A stretch of DNA of 8,685 nt from contig JAUWLI010000108.1 in NCBI GenBank assembly GCA_030613765.1, positions 1-8,685 of the forward strand, written 5' to 3'. Numbering within the stretch: position 1 is the first letter of the stretch; each line of letters begins with the position of its first letter. The stretch is from Phycisphaerae bacterium (GTDB lineage: Bacteria; Planctomycetota; Phycisphaerae; Sedimentisphaerales; SG8-4). The notes beneath the pieces were generated by a model, which made no database searches, had not been told where the DNA came from, and saw only the letters and a list, made by a program, of their open reading frames with translations. Below, one piece after another: positions 6,300 to 8,685 of this stretch. The translations under genes and the position numbers were made by a program.

Positions 6300-7040
6300 A
6301 CAGAGCATGACTCGAATAAAATCACTGCTGATTCAGGCCCCCAAAAGTCTGTTTCCATAAGTGTTTTCTTTCCATGCTTTAATGAACAGGGCAACGTCGC
6401 GCGTACAGTCCAGAACGCACTTGATGTCTTGGAAAACCTGAAAGCGAACTTCGAGGTAATTATCGTTGACGACGGAAGCCGCGACGAAACAGCAAAAATT
6501 GCCGACGAAATCGCCGCTCAAAACAGCAGGGTCAAAGTAGTCCGCCATCCTGCTAATCTCGGTTATGGCGCCGCTTTGCAGTCCGGCTTCAAAGCTGCAA
6601 AAAAAGATCTCGTCTTTTACACAGATGGCGATGGTCAGTTCGATATAAAGGAAATGCCACCTTTACTGCATCTGATGGAAAAATTCGATATTGTATGTTG
6701 CTACAGGCTAAACAGACAGGACCCGCTTGTAAGAAAAATAAACGGATGGGCATGGACAAAGCTGGTTTGCTTCGTATTCGGCATCAAAGTTCGCGACATC
6801 GATTGTGCTTTCAAATTATTCAAAACAAAAATCTTCGAAAATATGGTATTGTCGAGCACTGGAGCGCTCATCGACGCTGAAATCTTGGCTCGGGCTGTAC
6901 GAAAAGGTTGTTCTGTTACTCAAAAGGGCGTGCATCATTATCCCAGAACAGCCGGCGCGCAAACCGGCGCAAACTTAAAGGTCATTCTCCGTGCCTTCAA
7001 AGAGTTGTTTAAATTACGCCGAAATATTCGGCAATCGTGA
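6297..7040 (+). CDS. Family 2 glycosyltransferase, DPM1-like polyprenyl-phosphate sugar transferase
   Basis: 247 residues, cytoplasmic or peripherally membrane-bound, predicted to transfer a sugar from a nucleotide donor to a polyprenyl phosphate. The GT-A fold marks are in order: ISVFFPCFNEQGNVARTV (21-38), VIIVDDGSRDET (54-65) for the nucleotide, VRHPANLGYGAALQSGF (82-98), the metal-binding DGDGQFD (110-116), and the family tail RDIDCAFKLFKT (166-177), where DPM1-type enzymes read 'D..(C/S)GFKL/R'. The acceptor-side GALIDAEILARAVRKG (189-204) and VHHYPRTAG (212-220) are also typical. No C-terminal transmembrane pair is present, unlike the GtrB/ArnC type, so this is the short soluble form. 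It starts 3 nt after the GT-C-like gene, which would be the natural user of its lipid-linked sugar. The sugar identity is unknown. Confidence 0.88.
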   Translation: MTEHDSNKITADSGPQKSVSISVFFPCFNEQGNVARTVQNALDVLENLKANFEVIIVDDGSRDETAKIADEIAAQNSRVKVVRHPANLGYGAALQSGFKAAKKDLVFYTDGDGQFDIKEMPPLLHLMEKFDIVCCYRLNRQDPLVRKINGWAWTKLVCFVFGIKVRDIDCAFKLFKTKIFENMVLSSTGALIDAEILARAVRKGCSVTQKGVHHYPRTAGAQTGANLKVILRAFKELFKLRRNIRQS

Positions 7041-7053
7041 ATCGCTGTTTAGC

Positions 7054-7072
7054 CGTTGCCCGAAAGGCGACG
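7054..7072 (+). other. Compact hairpin between the glycosyltransferase and the GGCT fusion gene
   Basis: A 7-bp stem (7054-7060 with 7066-7072, one G-U pair) closes a 5-nt loop CGAAA. It lies 14 nt after the GT2 stop and 18 nt before the next ATG. No T run follows, so it is not an intrinsic terminator. It could protect the upstream mRNA end or shape the leader of the next gene. No promoter is convincing in this 50-bp gap. Confidence 0.4.
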
Positions 7073-7090
7073 ATATACGTTCAATAACCA

Positions 7091-8685
7091 ATGACCGATG
7101 AAGAAAAACTCAACCTGTTCATCTATGGCTCACTGCGTGACCGCAGGATCTTCAAATCAGTAAGCAGCTTCAGTTTTACCAGAAAGCCCTCGAAAGTCGG
7201 CGAAAAGACTCTGCTGGCTGAACCCGCATTACTGCCGCACTATCGAAAACTCAGCCCCGACAATGTCTATTTCTATGCTGTACCGGCTAAGTCTGCAAGA
7301 ATTGATGGATTTGTAATCTATGATATACCTGCCCACGCAATCGCTGAAATCGATAGTTATGAAGGAAAAAGATACGACAGGGAGACCGTCCACGTAAACA
7401 CCGCAAAAGGTATCGTCGAAGCACAGGCATACATGACAACCCGCGAGTCGATGAAAAAACACTTCGGAGACAGGTTCCACGTCAATTTAATACACGAGCT
7501 TTGGCTCAGGAAAAGGATTGAGAAATTTATTAAAAGGCACACTCGGCCCGGCGAACGTACAATAGACGCCGAATTGGAACGACGGGCCGAAAGAGAGCTC
7601 ATCGCAACTACTGAACGTGACCTCGTTATGAGCCATTATCAAACAGATGCCGTCAGCGATTATTATCTTGAGCACGAGCTTGACCGCCCGCGACCAAGCA
7701 TAAAACATTTATACGACGACCCAATGGCCGGGCCACTCATCAAAAATTATTTGCCTTTGGTTCTAAAACAGGTATTGCTCAATCAGCTCGACGACAAAAT
7801 CCAGTCGGAGTATCGATTCGACCTTGAGCACATGCGTACTTCTGAGAGATATTTCAAGCGCTCTATTAGTCTTCTTGTCGCTTTGCAAATGATAAATACA
7901 AACAGCAGGGCGGTTGATTTGATTGTGCAGGAATGTCTTCAAACTATGCCCTGTCAAAAATACGACCTCATTGACTACGTCAAATACGCCGTACAGGCCG
8001 CAAGGAGCATGTTTCATTCTCGTATTGCACGGGCACACTTGGAACGCATTCGCGCCAATTTTCAGCCCGGCGTCGTACCGCTCGGAATTGAAGTCGAGTT
8101 AAGCAACCTCGGTCCCGCTGCCGTTGAGCCACAGAGAAGCATACAAAATAAAATTGACCCGATATTTAACGGGTTTAAGTATTTCTATGATTTTCATCTC
8201 GATGTATTGTCATGGAAAATCGGAGGCTACATCGACGACCACTCCGGATCAACAGACCGAGTACGGCGAGCGGGTTTTCTTGAGCTGGCCCCTGGAAGAC
8301 TAAACATCGCTGGTGAGCTCTCCCGGCCGGCGACCGCCGATCCTTGGCTCCTTAATCACTTAATACAGGAGATAGCAAATTTCTATGACGTTCGGCCGCA
8401 CAGTTTGCATCTTTCTTTTCAACTTAGAAAAAAACAAATCGGTAATCAAAATATTCTACCTTTAGGTTTTGTCAAGTGCCTCCTTGTCCTCGGTGGCGGA
8501 CCGGAAGTAAAAGATACCGGGAAAATGTGGCTTTCAAGAATGGGGTATGATGAGATAACACAATACGGATACGGTGAAGAGCTTGTCTTTGCAAGGACCA
8601 GCAAAAGAAGATGGTATTTGGGAGGAGATGATATTGCAAACAGGCCCCCCGCGCAGGCAACTACACATGTCCAGCAGTATAAATT
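7091..8685 (+). CDS. GGCT/AIG2-like domain fused to a probable amidoligase (GCS-like) domain, 3' end outside window
   Basis: Open from ATG to the window edge (531 codons, no stop), so the C-terminus is missing. Residues 8-115 look like a gamma-glutamylcyclotransferase/AIG2 fold: LFIYGSLRD (9-17) carries the YGSL substrate loop, and IDSYEGKRYDRETV (87-100) carries the catalytic-type glutamate E91 plus the family's EGxxYxRxxV pattern. Residues about 135-325 are helical, charged and unrecognised. From about 328 the sequence resembles GCS-like carboxylate-amine ligases: PLGIEVELS (330-338) with E334 and E336, DDHSGSTDR (382-390), GFLELAPGR and GELSRP (395-413), and HSLHLSFQLR (437-446) at the place of the usual HVH strand. 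An in-frame TAA at 7085-7087 fixes the start at 7091. There is no clear SD. GGCT is fairly sure; amidoligase is an inference. No signal peptide or membrane helix is visible. Confidence 0.65.
   Translation, partial: MTDEEKLNLFIYGSLRDRRIFKSVSSFSFTRKPSKVGEKTLLAEPALLPHYRKLSPDNVYFYAVPAKSARIDGFVIYDIPAHAIAEIDSYEGKRYDRETVHVNTAKGIVEAQAYMTTRESMKKHFGDRFHVNLIHELWLRKRIEKFIKRHTRPGERTIDAELERRAERELIATTERDLVMSHYQTDAVSDYYLEHELDRPRPSIKHLYDDPMAGPLIKNYLPLVLKQVLLNQLDDKIQSEYRFDLEHMRTSERYFKRSISLLVALQMINTNSRAVDLIVQECLQTMPCQKYDLIDYVKYAVQAARSMFHSRIARAHLERIRANFQPGVVPLGIEVELSNLGPAAVEPQRSIQNKIDPIFNGFKYFYDFHLDVLSWKIGGYIDDHSGSTDRVRRAGFLELAPGRLNIAGELSRPATADPWLLNHLIQEIANFYDVRPHSLHLSFQLRKKQIGNQNILPLGFVKCLLVLGGGPEVKDTGKMWLSRMGYDEITQYGYGEELVFARTSKRRWYLGGDDIANRPPAQATTHVQQYK

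Noticed and set aside
7229..8660. Several antisense frames of 62-91 codons in the right-hand part, including one at 8472-8660
   Set aside because: All lie opposite the continuous forward frame that carries GGCT and amidoligase-like motifs. None has a recognisable domain or SD.
1..8685. CRISPR array, tRNA, rRNA, insertion sequence or phage attachment site
   Set aside because: I saw no regularly spaced repeats, cloverleaf-type sequences, transposase motifs or terminal inverted repeats. All genes look like stable chromosomal genes on one strand.

Overview
The window reads as an ordinary chromosomal stretch of a Gram-negative-type bacterium with mid-range GC and gene-dense organisation. All seven supported genes lie on the + strand. 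Three things fit Planctomycetota (Phycisphaerae-like lineages): a 1043-residue polytopic protein of the 'GDTW...WLTHVIFYWL...NLHGG' type, a compact ECF sigma factor paired with a small non-zinc membrane partner, and a GGCT-amidoligase fusion. This assignment rests on gene style only and is a low-confidence inference. There is no rRNA, tRNA, CRISPR array or insertion sequence that I can support.

Layout. Positions 1-250 hold no definable gene. They carry the end of something unresolved, then a good sigma70-type promoter and a palindrome that overlaps the ribosome binding site of the first gene. 251-1441 encodes a class I (subgroup Ib) PLP-dependent aspartate/prephenate-type aminotransferase, followed by a strong hairpin. 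1629-2180 encodes an ECF sigma factor with a GTG start, preceded by an ECF-like promoter and a leader hairpin. Two bases later, 2183-2563 encodes a 126-residue single-pass membrane protein, a likely anti-sigma partner. A 153-bp gap with its own promoter and palindrome leads to a small DUF4190-type membrane protein (2717-3094). Then come a very large multi-pass GT-C-like membrane protein (3162-6293) and, three bases after its stop, a DPM1-like family 2 glycosyltransferase (6297-7040). The last gene starts at 7091 and stays open to the window edge. Its N-terminus is a gamma-glutamylcyclotransferase/AIG2-like domain, and its C-terminal part resembles GCS-like carboxylate-amine ligases (amidoligases).

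How they may work together. The sigma/anti-sigma pair looks like a self-contained envelope-signalling unit. The tightly coupled GT2 and GT-C-like pair suggests the classic two-step scheme: the GT2 charges a polyprenyl phosphate with sugar on the cytoplasmic side, and the polytopic partner uses it on the outer face. The fused gene at the right end combines a domain that typically cleaves gamma-glutamyl amide bonds with one that typically makes amide bonds. It is the most unusual item in the window and would be the place to look for an undescribed peptide- or metabolite-modifying system, but the downstream context is cut off.
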